Counted from the first letter of the stretch, positions 51,114 to 60,206 are shown. The stretch: 63,329 nucleotides of DNA from an uncultured Clostridia bacterium (GCA_934233735.1 CAKQGQ010000013.1:1-63329); one strand, 5' to 3'. Notes: generated from the letters alone by a model not told the origin. Numbers and translations: made by a program.

Positions 51114-52502
51114 ATGGGAAAACTCAGATTTTACATTGCGCTTTGGGCGGCGAAACTGTCCATTGTCGCGCTGAAGATAACGAAGCATAATGGAACAAAC
51201 TTTCCGGGAGTACTGGCTTTGAAGCTCTGCCCGCAGTTCTTAAAATATGCGGACAAGCCGAAAAAAATCATTGCGGTTACAGGCACCAATGGGAAGACTA
51301 CCGTTTCGAATATGCTGCTCGATATGCTTACGATGGACGGCAAGCATGTACTGAATAATAAGATGGGCTCCAATATCAATTCCGGAATCGCTTCTTCGCT
51401 GATTTACGGCGCGAATCTTTTCGGAAAATGCAAATACGAAATCGGACTGTTCGAGGTGGACGAGCGTTCCGCGCTCAGAGTCTATCCATATATGAAGCCG
51501 GAATATATGCTGATTACGAACCTGTCACGCGATTCCATCATGAGAAACGGACATCCGGAATACATTGCAGATATTCTCACGAAATACATCCCGAAAGAAA
51601 CGAAACTGGTACTTAACGCCGACGACCTGATTTCCTGCCGCGTGGCACCGGAAAATCCGCGTGTTTACTTCGGAATCGAAAAGATGGACACGGACTTAAA
51701 GAAATGCATTAATTTAATCAACGATCTGCAGATTTGCCCGGAATGCCATAACAGGCTGGAATATGAATATCTGCGCTACAACCACATCGGCAAGGCTTAC
51801 TGCCCGGTGTGCGGTTTCAAGGCACCTGCATATGACTATGCGGGCGAAAATGTCAATGTTGCAGATATGACGATAGATGTAAAGGATGCCGAAGGAACGG
51901 GCCATTATAAGCTTCTGAATGAGAGCGTTTTCAATATTTATAATGTGGTATCGGCGGTTGCGCTTCTCCGCGAAATGGGTTACAGCCATGCGCAGATTGA
52001 AGGCTTTTTCGATAAACTCAATATCGTTGGAAGCAGATATGATGAGGAAAAAATCGGCTCCCGTACGCTCTACCGGCTGCTTGCAAAGGAGAAAAACGCA
52101 TTTGCGACTACCCGTGTGTTTGATTATATCGGAGGACTTCCGGGAGATAAGGAAATCATTCTGATGAACAGCTGTCAGGGAGACATGAAGCACTGGTCCG
52201 AAAACACCTGCTGGCTGTACGACTGCGATTTTGAATTTTTAAACCATGATAATATCAAGAATATCATTCTCTGTGGGCCGCGGAGATTCGACCATAAGCT
52301 GAGACTTTTGCTGGCGGGCGTGCCGGAAGAAAAACTTTCTTTTGCAGAGAAAGAAACCGATGCGCCGGACAAGCTGAAACTCTTTGAAAATGACAACATT
52401 TATGTCCTTTATGGAACCGATTCGATTGCTCTGGGGAAAAAAGTCGGCGATATGGTACAGAAAATGCTGGCAGAGAAGGCGGAAAAGGAGGGCAGGCAGT
52501 AA
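51114..52502 (+). CDS. murT: MurT-type Mur ligase (lipid II isoglutaminyl synthase, ligase subunit)
   Basis: The 462-residue protein has a Mur ligase centre with P-loop VTGTNGKTTV (about 54-63), a zinc ribbon inserted in the central domain (CPEC near 208 and CPVC near 230) and a C-terminal DUF1727 domain. MurT, with the glutaminase GatD, amidates D-Glu of the peptidoglycan stem to D-isoGln. The gene downstream is a GatD-like protein overlapping by 1 bp (TAATG), but its catalytic residues are gone. The start at 51114 is chosen over TTG 51108 by ribosome-binding-site distance. Confidence 0.88.
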   Translation: MGKLRFYIALWAAKLSIVALKITKHNGTNFPGVLALKLCPQFLKYADKPKKIIAVTGTNGKTTVSNMLLDMLTMDGKHVLNNKMGSNINSGIASSLIYGANLFGKCKYEIGLFEVDERSALRVYPYMKPEYMLITNLSRDSIMRNGHPEYIADILTKYIPKETKLVLNADDLISCRVAPENPRVYFGIEKMDTDLKKCINLINDLQICPECHNRLEYEYLRYNHIGKAYCPVCGFKAPAYDYAGENVNVADMTIDVKDAEGTGHYKLLNESVFNIYNVVSAVALLREMGYSHAQIEGFFDKLNIVGSRYDEEKIGSRTLYRLLAKEKNAFATTRVFDYIGGLPGDKEIILMNSCQGDMKHWSENTCWLYDCDFEFLNHDNIKNIILCGPRRFDHKLRLLLAGVPEEKLSFAEKETDAPDKLKLFENDNIYVLYGTDSIALGKKVGDMVQKMLAEKAEKEGRQ

Positions 52503-53239
52503 TGAAGATTGAAGTATTGTACCCTGAAGTTGCCAACCTTTACGGCGACCTTGAGAATCTAACTTATCTAAAGAAATCCTGCCCGGAAATCGAGATAGTG
52601 GAAACACATCTTACTGACGAGCCTCTGTTCGTCAGCGAAAAACCGGATCTTGTATACATGGGTACCATGACGGAGAGCGCGCAGCTTTTGGTCATCGAAA
52701 AACTCCGTGCGTATAAGGAGGCTTTGAAGGCAAGAATTGACGAGGGAACGCTGTTTCTGATTACCGGAAATGCACTTGAGGTCTTCGGCAAATCCATTAA
52801 GGACAAAGACGGAACGGAAGTCGAATGTCTCGGCATCTTTCCGACAATGGCAAAGCGTGACATGATGAATCGTTACAATTCGCTTTGGCTCGGGAATTTT
52901 GAAGACATGAAGATTGTGGGATACAAGAGCCAGTTTACGCATTCTTACAAGGATGAGAACGCGAAGGACTGTTTATATCCGGACTTTCAGGCGGCATTTG
53001 CGGCAGAACGCGGACCGGGACTCAATCCTGATATAACGGGCGAAGGAATCAGACAAAATAATTTCATCGCGACCTATATCATCGGGCCGATTTTGGTTTT
53101 GAATCCGCCTTTGGCAAAGTGGGTGCTCAAGCAGATGGGCGTGCCTGCGCCTGTGCTCGCTTTTGAGGATGCGGCAATGGAGGCCTATGAAGTCAGAGTG
53201 AAGGAATACAGCAGCCCGGATACGGGATTCTATTATTAA
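52502..53239 (+). CDS. GatD-like glutamine amidotransferase homologue lacking catalytic Cys and His
   Basis: The 245-residue protein has the CobB/CobQ-type class I amidotransferase frame of GatD: start VLYPEVANLYGDLENLTYL, and NFIATYIIGPILVLNPPLA near residue 188-206. At the nucleophile elbow, where active enzymes have CGGYQ, it reads TGNALEVFG (88-96), and the usual catalytic His of the Y-L-H-G-P motif is Ile (about 194). The frame is intact with no sign of decay, so it looks like a non-hydrolytic partner of MurT. It overlaps murT by 1 bp. Confidence 0.85.
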   Translation: MKIEVLYPEVANLYGDLENLTYLKKSCPEIEIVETHLTDEPLFVSEKPDLVYMGTMTESAQLLVIEKLRAYKEALKARIDEGTLFLITGNALEVFGKSIKDKDGTEVECLGIFPTMAKRDMMNRYNSLWLGNFEDMKIVGYKSQFTHSYKDENAKDCLYPDFQAAFAAERGPGLNPDITGEGIRQNNFIATYIIGPILVLNPPLAKWVLKQMGVPAPVLAFEDAAMEAYEVRVKEYSSPDTGFYY

Positions 53240-53258
53240 TCCGGAAAGGAAGCGAATC

Positions 53259-54047
53259 ATGTTCCTCAGCGTTGGAGAAATTTCAAAAATTTTAGGCGTT
53301 TCTACGGAAACAATCCGTCATTATGTTCAGGCCGGCATTATCACACCGCGAAAAAATGCGGAAAACAATTATTGGGAGTATTCTTCGGAAGATTTCCTGC
53401 GGCTCACCGATGTGCTTTTTTATCGTTCTGCGGGACTTTCGGTAAAAGAAATCAAGACAATCATGGACGGAATTCCGGTAGAAGCCATTGGAAAAGTCAT
53501 AGACGCGCGAAGAAAAGAACTGACCAATACCATTAAAGAAGCGGCAGAGATGCTGCAGCGGCTGGATTACTGGGATGAATCCTACGAAAGCGAAATTCAG
53601 ATGCTGGGTAAATATGAAATCGGGGAAATGCCGCCGGAATACCGGCGAAACTCCTATATTGATGAACCTGAGCATATCGCAAATTCTCTTCGGGAATGCT
53701 TTGATTTGGATAAGGAGGATTGGATCTGCCTTTCGGTTTCTTTTCATTATAATCTTCATGAACCGGAAAAGGGCCTTCGCAGATATTTCTCTTTCCCTGG
53801 AGACACAAGGCTGAAGATTAAAAATGCCATTACGGCGGGAATTGAGGAAAAGGCAGAATGCTGTTTGATTGCGGAAGTTCTTTTCAACGAAAATGTTGAT
53901 GAAATGCTTGCACCGATGCTTGCATATGCCGCGGAGGAAAACATTAATCTGACAGGCGACTTCTACGGACGAGAGGAAACAAACTATTATCCGGAAGGAA
54001 AACGGATGGGCTTATATAAAGTTTATGCGCCGATATCCAAAAAATAA
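53259..54047 (+). CDS. MerR-family transcriptional regulator
   Basis: The 262-residue protein has an N-terminal MerR winged helix (SVGEISKILGVSTETIRHYV, then AGIITP) and a coiled-coil dimerisation helix (about 85-115). A ~140-residue C-terminal ligand-binding region follows, resembling GyrI-like effector domains only loosely. It lacks the metal-binding Cys of metalloregulators. It sits between the MurT/GatD-like pair and a dipeptidase, so either may be a target. AAAGGA lies 9 bp before the start. Confidence 0.88.
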   Translation: MFLSVGEISKILGVSTETIRHYVQAGIITPRKNAENNYWEYSSEDFLRLTDVLFYRSAGLSVKEIKTIMDGIPVEAIGKVIDARRKELTNTIKEAAEMLQRLDYWDESYESEIQMLGKYEIGEMPPEYRRNSYIDEPEHIANSLRECFDLDKEDWICLSVSFHYNLHEPEKGLRRYFSFPGDTRLKIKNAITAGIEEKAECCLIAEVLFNENVDEMLAPMLAYAAEENINLTGDFYGREETNYYPEGKRMGLYKVYAPISKK

Positions 54048-54071
54048 AACATAAAATGCAAAACAACTTGA

Positions 54072-54104
54072 CCTCGGGGTTACCCCGAGGTTTACAATTT
54101 TTTT
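54072..54104 (+). terminator. Terminator after the MerR gene
   Basis: CCTCGGGG (54072-54079) and CCCCGAGG (54083-54090) pair perfectly over 8 bp around TTA, followed by TTTACAATTTTTTT. Confidence 0.8.
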
Positions 54105-54134
54105 GACGGAAATTATTTAAAGGAGGTGAAAAAA

Positions 54135-55436
54135 ATGAACGAACTGCAAGCGAAAATCAATGATTTCTTTCAGGCAAATCAGGAAGCTTTGCTCAGCGAC
54201 TTGGAAGGTCTGATGAAAATCAAAAGCAAAAGCGAAGACCGCACGCTGTGTGAAGAAGCCTTGCGCTATGCGGCAGACATCGCCGAAAAGGCCGGTATGA
54301 AGGCGATAATGGGTAAATACGGCGATGTGTGTGTGGTTGAAGTCGGCAAAGGCGATGAGACTTTGGGAATTTTGGCGCATGTGGATGTCGTGGATGAAGG
54401 CGCACGCGAGCTTTGGGAATGTGAGCCGTTTACACTGACACAACAGGACGGGCTGCTTCTGGGACGAGGCATTATCGATGATAAAGGTCCGGTTATCGGA
54501 ACTCTGTACGCGCTTAAATTTTTAAAGGAAAATGTGAGCAGCTGGAATAAGAGAATATGGCTTATCATCGGCAGCAGCGAGGAAACGGAATGGATTGACA
54601 TGGAACATTTCAAAGAAGAATTCCCGATACCCGATTACGGTTATTCTCCGGATGGCAACTTCCCGATTTTCAATGCAGAAAGCGGGTACATGGATGTGGT
54701 TCTTGACTTTAGAAACACAAATCCGAAGAGTTTCGAACATTTTGAAGGTGGTGTTTCGGAAAATGTTGTACCTGCATCGGCGTCTTTCATCGCAGGCGGA
54801 AAACGATATGACTTTCATGGGAAATCTGCTCACAGTTCCACGCCGGAACTTGGGGAAAATGCGATTCTGAATATGGCAGAAGTGCTTTGCAAGGGAGGAT
54901 GGGAAACTCCGGACTTTGCAAAATTCCTTCATGACAAATTCCCGAAGGACAATTATGAATCGCTGCTCTGCATAGAAAAGGCTGAAGGCATACAAAATGA
55001 AAAATCATTGCCAACCACCATTGTCCCTACACTTCTTATGCAGGAAGATGACAAAATTCTGCTGAATTTCAATGTCAGACAGACCTTTGAAATTCCGGGT
55101 CAGAATGTCATAGAGGCTTTTGAAAAGGAACAATCAAAATATCATTATCATGTCATTATCAAAGAAAATCTGGAGCCAATTTTCGTCGATGAAAATAAAC
55201 CATGGCTGATCCGAATGAAGCAGGCATATGAAGCATATGGAAAGAAGTGTGAATTCATGGCAGCTTCCGGCTGTACATATGCTAAGACAATGCCGAACTT
55301 TGTAACATGGGGACCTGTCTTTCCGGAGGACATCGACTGCGCTCATATGGAGAACGAACAAATCTCACTTGAAAGCTTCATGCTGGGAAACCGGATGTAT
55401 ACTTATTTCCTTTTTAACGAAACTGGTACAAAATAA
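54135..55436 (+). CDS. pepV: M20-family dipeptidase (PepV-like)
   Basis: The 433-residue zinc peptidase has the metal ligand motif AHVDVVDEG (about 81-89), GRGIIDDKGPVIG with the bridging Asp, the catalytic Glu pair in GSSEETEWIDM and the SPDGNFP ligand, matching PepV/Sapep dipeptidases. The ATG at 54135 is preferred because an alternative GTG at 54126 overlaps the AAAGGAGG itself. It is followed after 17 bp by a carrier gene, suggesting peptide use coupled to transport. Confidence 0.92.
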   Translation: MNELQAKINDFFQANQEALLSDLEGLMKIKSKSEDRTLCEEALRYAADIAEKAGMKAIMGKYGDVCVVEVGKGDETLGILAHVDVVDEGARELWECEPFTLTQQDGLLLGRGIIDDKGPVIGTLYALKFLKENVSSWNKRIWLIIGSSEETEWIDMEHFKEEFPIPDYGYSPDGNFPIFNAESGYMDVVLDFRNTNPKSFEHFEGGVSENVVPASASFIAGGKRYDFHGKSAHSSTPELGENAILNMAEVLCKGGWETPDFAKFLHDKFPKDNYESLLCIEKAEGIQNEKSLPTTIVPTLLMQEDDKILLNFNVRQTFEIPGQNVIEAFEKEQSKYHYHVIIKENLEPIFVDENKPWLIRMKQAYEAYGKKCEFMAASGCTYAKTMPNFVTWGPVFPEDIDCAHMENEQISLESFMLGNRMYTYFLFNETGTK

Positions 55437-55453
55437 TTTTGAGAGGAACTATT

Positions 55454-57007
55454 ATGGAAAAGAAAAAAAGAAAATTCCAAATGCCGACGGCGATAACAAT
55501 CGTTATGATTTTTCTTGCGATTGTTGCACTGCTTACATGGGTCGTTCCGACTTCTGTAGTTGTTACGGATGAAGCCGGAAACAGCCAGATTATCTACAAT
55601 GCGGCATTTGACGAAGACGGAAACATAATCGAAAATGCAGGAACCAGTCCGGTAGGACTGTGGGACTATTTCACAGCGCCGATTGAAGGCTTCATCGATG
55701 CTGCGGATATTGCAACTGCGATTCTTATTTCGGGCGGACTGATTGCAATTCTGAATCATGTCGGAGCAATGGATGCCGGTATCGGTGCGCTTCTCAGAAG
55801 ATTTAAAGGAAGCACCCTGATTGCAATCCTTATGATTGTATTTGCACTGATGGGAACCGTATATGGCTCCTGGGAAGAACTTCCGGCTTATGCAATCGTA
55901 ATTCTTCCGCTGTTTATCTCCGCGGGCTATGATGCGATTACCGGAATGATGGTAATTTTGATAGGAGCGAACATCGGTAATATGGCCAGTGTTGTAAACC
56001 CTTACTCGATCGGAGCTGCTGTAGCGGCAATCGGAAACCCGGAATTATCTCTCGGCTCCGGTATCCTGCTCAGACTTGTACTTTTCGTAGTGATGCTTAC
56101 CATGGGCATACTCTTTGTCATAAGATACGCAAACAAGGTTAAGGCAAACCCTGAAAAATCCCTAATCGCCGGTCAGGAAAATCATCTTTTCAAGACGGAA
56201 AATGTCGGACTTGCGGAGTTTACACCTAGAAGAATCTGGTCTCTTGTTGTTTTCGGACTTGTAATTCTGTTCTGTGTAATGGGATATATCCCTTGGGATT
56301 CCATCACGGCAAGCAGCGGAACGGCATTCGATGTAGTGAATGCGCCGCAGTATGCAAGCCAGGGACACTTCATCGGAAACCTTCTGGGCATGAATAAATT
56401 TACCGAATTCGGCTGGTGGTATTTCATTGAATTCTCGGTAATCTGGCTCATCGGAGCAATCGTAATCGGACTTATCAACAAAATGCCGGAAAAAGAATTC
56501 GTTTCCGTATTCGCACAGGGGGCAGCTGACCTTGTAACGGTTGTATTCGTACTTGCTGCATCGAGAGGAATTTCACTCTTCATGGGAACCAGCGAATCCG
56601 GAATGAGTATCACATTCATTTACTGGATTCAGAAAGTTCTCTCCGGAGTACCGCTTTGGGCATTCGTTGTTGCAGGCGTACTTGCATACTTTGCAATCGG
56701 TCTGTTCCTCCAGTCGACAAGCGGAGTTGCAGGTATCACAATGCCAATCTTCGGAGCGGTTGCATTCGCACTTTTCGCAGCATCAAGCGTGGGATCGGTC
56801 GGCGGACAGACAATCCTGCTTTCCACATTCACATGCGGCATCAACTTCGTATGTGCGCTTTATCCGGAATCAACGAACATGGGTATCTGCGAAATGGCAG
56901 GTGTTCCGTTCAATGTATTCTTCAAACAGTGGCTTAAGACGCTGCTGCCGATACTCATCGTTGCAATCATCATAATTTCGGCAGCACCGTATATCGGACT
57001 TGTATAG
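55454..57007 (+). CDS. YfcC-family transporter (C4-dicarboxylate anaerobic carrier superfamily)
   Basis: The 517-residue membrane protein has about 12 hydrophobic segments, with MPTAITIVMIFLAIVALLTW at the start and FALMGTVYGSWEELPAYAIV in the middle, typical of YfcC/DcuC-like carriers. In amino-acid fermenting bacteria such carriers often sit with peptidases or arginine pathway genes and exchange amino acids or small peptides. The start at 55454 follows GAGAGGAAC. It is probably co-transcribed with pepV. Confidence 0.88.
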   Translation: MEKKKRKFQMPTAITIVMIFLAIVALLTWVVPTSVVVTDEAGNSQIIYNAAFDEDGNIIENAGTSPVGLWDYFTAPIEGFIDAADIATAILISGGLIAILNHVGAMDAGIGALLRRFKGSTLIAILMIVFALMGTVYGSWEELPAYAIVILPLFISAGYDAITGMMVILIGANIGNMASVVNPYSIGAAVAAIGNPELSLGSGILLRLVLFVVMLTMGILFVIRYANKVKANPEKSLIAGQENHLFKTENVGLAEFTPRRIWSLVVFGLVILFCVMGYIPWDSITASSGTAFDVVNAPQYASQGHFIGNLLGMNKFTEFGWWYFIEFSVIWLIGAIVIGLINKMPEKEFVSVFAQGAADLVTVVFVLAASRGISLFMGTSESGMSITFIYWIQKVLSGVPLWAFVVAGVLAYFAIGLFLQSTSGVAGITMPIFGAVAFALFAASSVGSVGGQTILLSTFTCGINFVCALYPESTNMGICEMAGVPFNVFFKQWLKTLLPILIVAIIIISAAPYIGLV

Positions 57008-57039
57008 TTAAGTTACCCATAATTTTAAATAAAAAAAAA

Positions 57040-57069
57040 CAAAGCCTCGGCGGGTTCGCCGGGGCTTTG
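57040..57069 (-). terminator. Terminator of the GntR gene (minus strand)
   Basis: A 13-bp stem (CAAAGCCTCGGCG with CGCCGGGGCTTTG, GGTT loop). On the minus strand it is followed by ten T. It may also help end YfcC transcription. Confidence 0.88.
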
Positions 57070-57080
57070 TGCGATCACAA

Positions 57081-57731
57081 TTATACTATAGTATCATAAG
57101 GTGCATACACGGGTGTCCAGTGTGTTTGCGAAAGATAACGGAACAGACCTTCCGCATCCCGTACGCGGAACAACTTAACAATTTGACGATGATCTTCGTT
57201 TGTGGCATAAAGAATTTCTTTCATCTTTCCTTCAGGATCATTTTTATAAGGCTTTTGAAAAAGCTTGCTTTTCACTTTGGAAAGCGTGTTAATTAAAGCA
57301 TTGTTGCCGCAAAGGTCGATATAAATTTGATGAAAAAGCGCCTGCTGCTTCCGGTACATTTCAAAATTCTCATTTTTAATTGCCAAATCCATGGCATCTA
57401 CATAAAAATCAAGATCGGCAAAGTCTTTCTCTGTTAACAGAGGACAAGCCAGCTGGGCGGCAAAACCATCGAGAACGCCAATAACCGCATAATATTCAAC
57501 AACTTCTTTTTCTTGAACAGCTTTTATTATAAAACCCTTTCTCGCCTTGCTTTCCAAAATCCCTTCGGCAGTAAGCTGAATCAAAGCTTCCCTGACAGGG
57601 GTACGGCTGATATCAAGTTCCTCGCAAATCGTGTTCTCATTAATGCGTTCGCCGGGCAGAAGAGTCCCCTTGATGATTTGCTCTTCAATATATTCGTAAA
57701 CATGATCCTTTAAAGACTTAAATCGTTCCAT
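57081..57731 (-). CDS. GntR-family transcriptional regulator (FCD domain)
   Basis: The 216-residue protein has a winged helix (GERINENTICEELDISRTPV then REALIQLTAEGIL) and a helical FCD domain (about 80-205). It is divergent from the dimethylargininase gene, with 172 bp between the starts. This is the typical placement of a local regulator. A 12-bp perfect inverted repeat overlaps the divergent promoter. The ribosome-binding site AGGAGG is 10 bp before the ATG. Confidence 0.92.
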   Translation of the reverse strand: MERFKSLKDHVYEYIEEQIIKGTLLPGERINENTICEELDISRTPVREALIQLTAEGILESKARKGFIIKAVQEKEVVEYYAVIGVLDGFAAQLACPLLTEKDFADLDFYVDAMDLAIKNENFEMYRKQQALFHQIYIDLCGNNALINTLSKVKSKLFQKPYKNDPEGKMKEILYATNEDHRQIVKLFRVRDAEGLFRYLSQTHWTPVYAPYDTIV

Positions 57732-57762
57732 TTACTTTCATCCTCCTAATTTTCACCCAACT

Positions 57763-57791
57763 ATCATAGCTTAAAATAAAAAAATAGTCAA
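57763..57791 (-). promoter_or_regulatory. Promoter of the GntR gene
   Basis: On the minus strand, TTGACT (57791-57786) and TATGAT (57768-57763) are 17 bp apart. Confidence 0.75.
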
Positions 57792-57825
57792 TGAAATAAT
57801 TTTTTAACAAAATACGGTTAATTTA

Positions 57826-57871
57826 TTGACAATACAAAATAATGATATATAATATACAATATATTATATAT
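57826..57871 (+). promoter_or_regulatory. Promoter and possible operator of the dimethylargininase operon
   Basis: TTGACA (57826-57831) and TATAAT (57848-57853) are 16 bp apart. ATATATAATATA (57845-57856) and its exact complement TATATTATATAT (57860-57871), with a 3-bp spacer, overlap the -10 and start site. AT-richness weakens this as an operator call. Confidence 0.65.
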
Positions 57872-57903
57872 TTAACATTGTGCATGTATTAGGAGGTAAA
57901 AAG

Positions 57904-58680
57904 ATGAAGAAATTTAATCATGTGATCGTAAGAAGACCTTGCAGAGCAATGGTAGACGGTATTACTTCTGCACCGGAACTCGGAAAACCGGATTATGAAC
58001 TGGCTTTAAAAGAACACGATGCATACATTGAAGCTTTAAAACAGTGTGATGTTGATGTGACGGTTCTGGAAGCAGACGAAAGATATCCGGATTCCTGTTT
58101 TGTTGAAGATCCGGCATTGATTACCAGAGAATGTGCAATCATTACAAATCCGGGTGCAGAGTCCAGAAACGGTGAAAAATTTGAAATCGTGGACGCAGTA
58201 AGAAAATTCTTCCCGGAAGACAGAATTGAGTATATCAAGGCACCGGGAACTTTGGAAGGCGGAGATGTTATGATGGTAGGAGACCATTTCTATGTTGGAC
58301 GTTCCGCAAGAACGAACGAAGAAGGAATTCGCCAGTTAACGGAAATCCTTGCAAAATACGGAATGACATGCTCCGAAGTAAAGCTTGAAAAGGTTCTTCA
58401 CCTTAAGACCGGCGTAAATTATCTTGAAAACAATAATATGCTTGTTTCCGGGGAATTCGTAACAAAACCTGACTTTGAAAAGTATAACAAGGTTGAAATT
58501 CCGGAGGAAGAAGCTTACGCGGCAAACTGTATTTGGGTAAATGATACTGTAATTGTTCCTGAGGGTTACCCTGCAGTTCTTGCAGCTGTTCAGAGCCTCG
58601 GATATAAGACACTTTTGGTTGATACATCCGAATACAGAAAACTTGATGGTGGTTTAAGTTGTTTGTCACTTCGTTTCTAA
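57904..58680 (+). CDS. ddaH: Dimethylarginine dimethylaminohydrolase
   Basis: The 258-residue guanidino-modifying enzyme should hydrolyse dimethyl- or monomethyl-arginine to citrulline plus the methylamine. It shows the family marks: RYPDSCFVEDPALI with the catalytic acid, GTLEGGDVMMVGDHFYVGRS, the catalytic His in VLHLKTG, and the end GGLSCLSLRF with Cys253 as nucleophile. The length excludes true arginine deiminase (~400 residues). AGGAGG lies before ATG 57904. An amino acid antiporter gene follows, suggesting uptake of the substrate and export of the product. Confidence 0.92.
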   Translation: MKKFNHVIVRRPCRAMVDGITSAPELGKPDYELALKEHDAYIEALKQCDVDVTVLEADERYPDSCFVEDPALITRECAIITNPGAESRNGEKFEIVDAVRKFFPEDRIEYIKAPGTLEGGDVMMVGDHFYVGRSARTNEEGIRQLTEILAKYGMTCSEVKLEKVLHLKTGVNYLENNNMLVSGEFVTKPDFEKYNKVEIPEEEAYAANCIWVNDTVIVPEGYPAVLAAVQSLGYKTLLVDTSEYRKLDGGLSCLSLRF

Positions 58681-58730
58681 ACCCAACTCACTTATGAAGT
58701 TACAGGGCGTTTAAATAAGGAGGTTTTCCT

Positions 58731-60170
58731 ATGAATCAAAATCAGAATGACAAGACACTGGGAGTACTGCCACTGGCGATGTTTGCCGTCGGAACAACAC
58801 TGGCAAGCGGAGTTTTCAGTTTATCCGGAGACTTCGCCGCAGGCGGTGCTTATACGCTGGCAACTTTAATCGGTTGGGCAATTTGCGGCATCGGTATGTT
58901 TGGATTGACGATGTGCTTCTTTAAACTTTCAGTCGTAAAAAAAGATTTAACAAGTGGTATTTACACATATGCAAGAACCGGTTTCGGTGAATATATCGGT
59001 TTTAACTCTGCGTGGGGATATTGGATGAGTGCGATTTTGGCGCAGCTGGCATTCATTACACTTTTCTTTGAAACTCTCAGCAATTATTCGAGTGTTTTCG
59101 GCAACGGAACCAATCTGTTTTCGTGTGTTCTGGCATCGATCATTATCTGGGGACTTTCACTGCTGGTTCTGCGTGGCGTGAACCAGGCGGTAATCGTTAA
59201 TGTTGTTATTGTAATCGCAAAAATTGTGCCGATTCTGGCTGTCGTGGCTGCCATTGTACTGGGCGGAGCATTCAGCTGGGATGTTTTCACACAAAACTTT
59301 ACCGGAACCGGAGAAATGTCGCTGCTGGAGCAAGTAAAAAGCACGGTATATGTAACGGTATGGATTTTCATTGGAATCGAAGGAGCAGTCGTAATTTCGG
59401 GAAGGGGAAAAACCACCAAGATTTCAGGACAAGCGACCATTATCTCTTTTTCTTCGCTGTTTATTCTTTACCTCTTAATTTCGTTCCTTTCCATGGGTGT
59501 ACTGCCTGCTGAAGAACTTGCAGCACTTCCAAATCCTTCATTGGGCGGAGTTTTGGAATATGTAGTCGGACCTTGGGGTGCAACGTTGGTACATATCGCA
59601 TTGCTGATTTCCGTTGGCGGAGCAATGTTCTCTTATACGATTCTCTGCGTTGACAGTGCTTTTGGACCGTCCGCATACGGAGCTTTTCCGGAACTCCTGT
59701 CCAGAAAGAATAAGTTCGGAGCACCTACTTGGTCGGTAATTGCCAGCACACTTATTATACAGTTCTTCATCGTGGTAATATATTTCAACGATGCGACATT
59801 CCAGATGTGCTATGCGCTCTCAACATCGGCAATTATGGTTCCGTATGTATTCTCTGCATTTTATTACTTCAAAGTAGTTTGCAAAGGAGAAGATAAAGAA
59901 ATCGAAGGAAACAGTCGATTTATTCCTTGGCTAATTGCAATCTTAGGTTCTGTATACGGCGTATGGCTCTTGTACGCATCGGGTCTTACTTACATATTTG
60001 CGATGACAATCCTGTACGCACCGGGTACTATTATGTATTTATATCATCGCAAAAAATCCGGACAGAAATATTTTGAAAATACAAGAGATATGATAATCTG
60101 CATCCTGCTCGTTCTGCTTGCAGTCATAGCAGTTGTTTTGACAGCTAAGGGAACGATCGTTTGGTTCTGA
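58731..60170 (+). CDS. APC-family basic amino acid antiporter (ArcD-like)
   Basis: The 479-residue permease has about 12 hydrophobic segments and the APC family start LGVLPLAMFAVGTTLASGVF. The region TVYVTVWIFIGIEGAVVISG is characteristic of arginine/ornithine or lysine antiporters. Its place after ddaH suggests exchange of arginine derivatives for citrulline or ornithine. AAGGAGG lies 8 bp before the start. Confidence 0.9.
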   Translation: MNQNQNDKTLGVLPLAMFAVGTTLASGVFSLSGDFAAGGAYTLATLIGWAICGIGMFGLTMCFFKLSVVKKDLTSGIYTYARTGFGEYIGFNSAWGYWMSAILAQLAFITLFFETLSNYSSVFGNGTNLFSCVLASIIIWGLSLLVLRGVNQAVIVNVVIVIAKIVPILAVVAAIVLGGAFSWDVFTQNFTGTGEMSLLEQVKSTVYVTVWIFIGIEGAVVISGRGKTTKISGQATIISFSSLFILYLLISFLSMGVLPAEELAALPNPSLGGVLEYVVGPWGATLVHIALLISVGGAMFSYTILCVDSAFGPSAYGAFPELLSRKNKFGAPTWSVIASTLIIQFFIVVIYFNDATFQMCYALSTSAIMVPYVFSAFYYFKVVCKGEDKEIEGNSRFIPWLIAILGSVYGVWLLYASGLTYIFAMTILYAPGTIMYLYHRKKSGQKYFENTRDMIICILLVLLAVIAVVLTAKGTIVWF

Positions 60171-60206
60171 TTATTTGATTGACTTAGATATCGCACATAG
60201 AATATC

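Noticed and set aside
52761..52790. Frameshift or sequencing error explaining the missing GatD cysteine
   Set aside because: The frame is continuous with sensible codons on both sides, and the second catalytic residue (His) is also replaced about 100 residues away, so a local error does not explain it.
54072..54090. CCTCGGGG/CCCCGAGG as a MerR operator
   Set aside because: It lies after the MerR gene with a 3-nt loop and a T-run, which is better explained as a terminator; MerR sites normally sit between -35 and -10.
57904..58680. Arginine deiminase (ArcA)
   Set aside because: At 258 residues it is far shorter than ArcA (~400), and the blocks and C-terminus GGLSCLSLRF are those of dimethylargininase.
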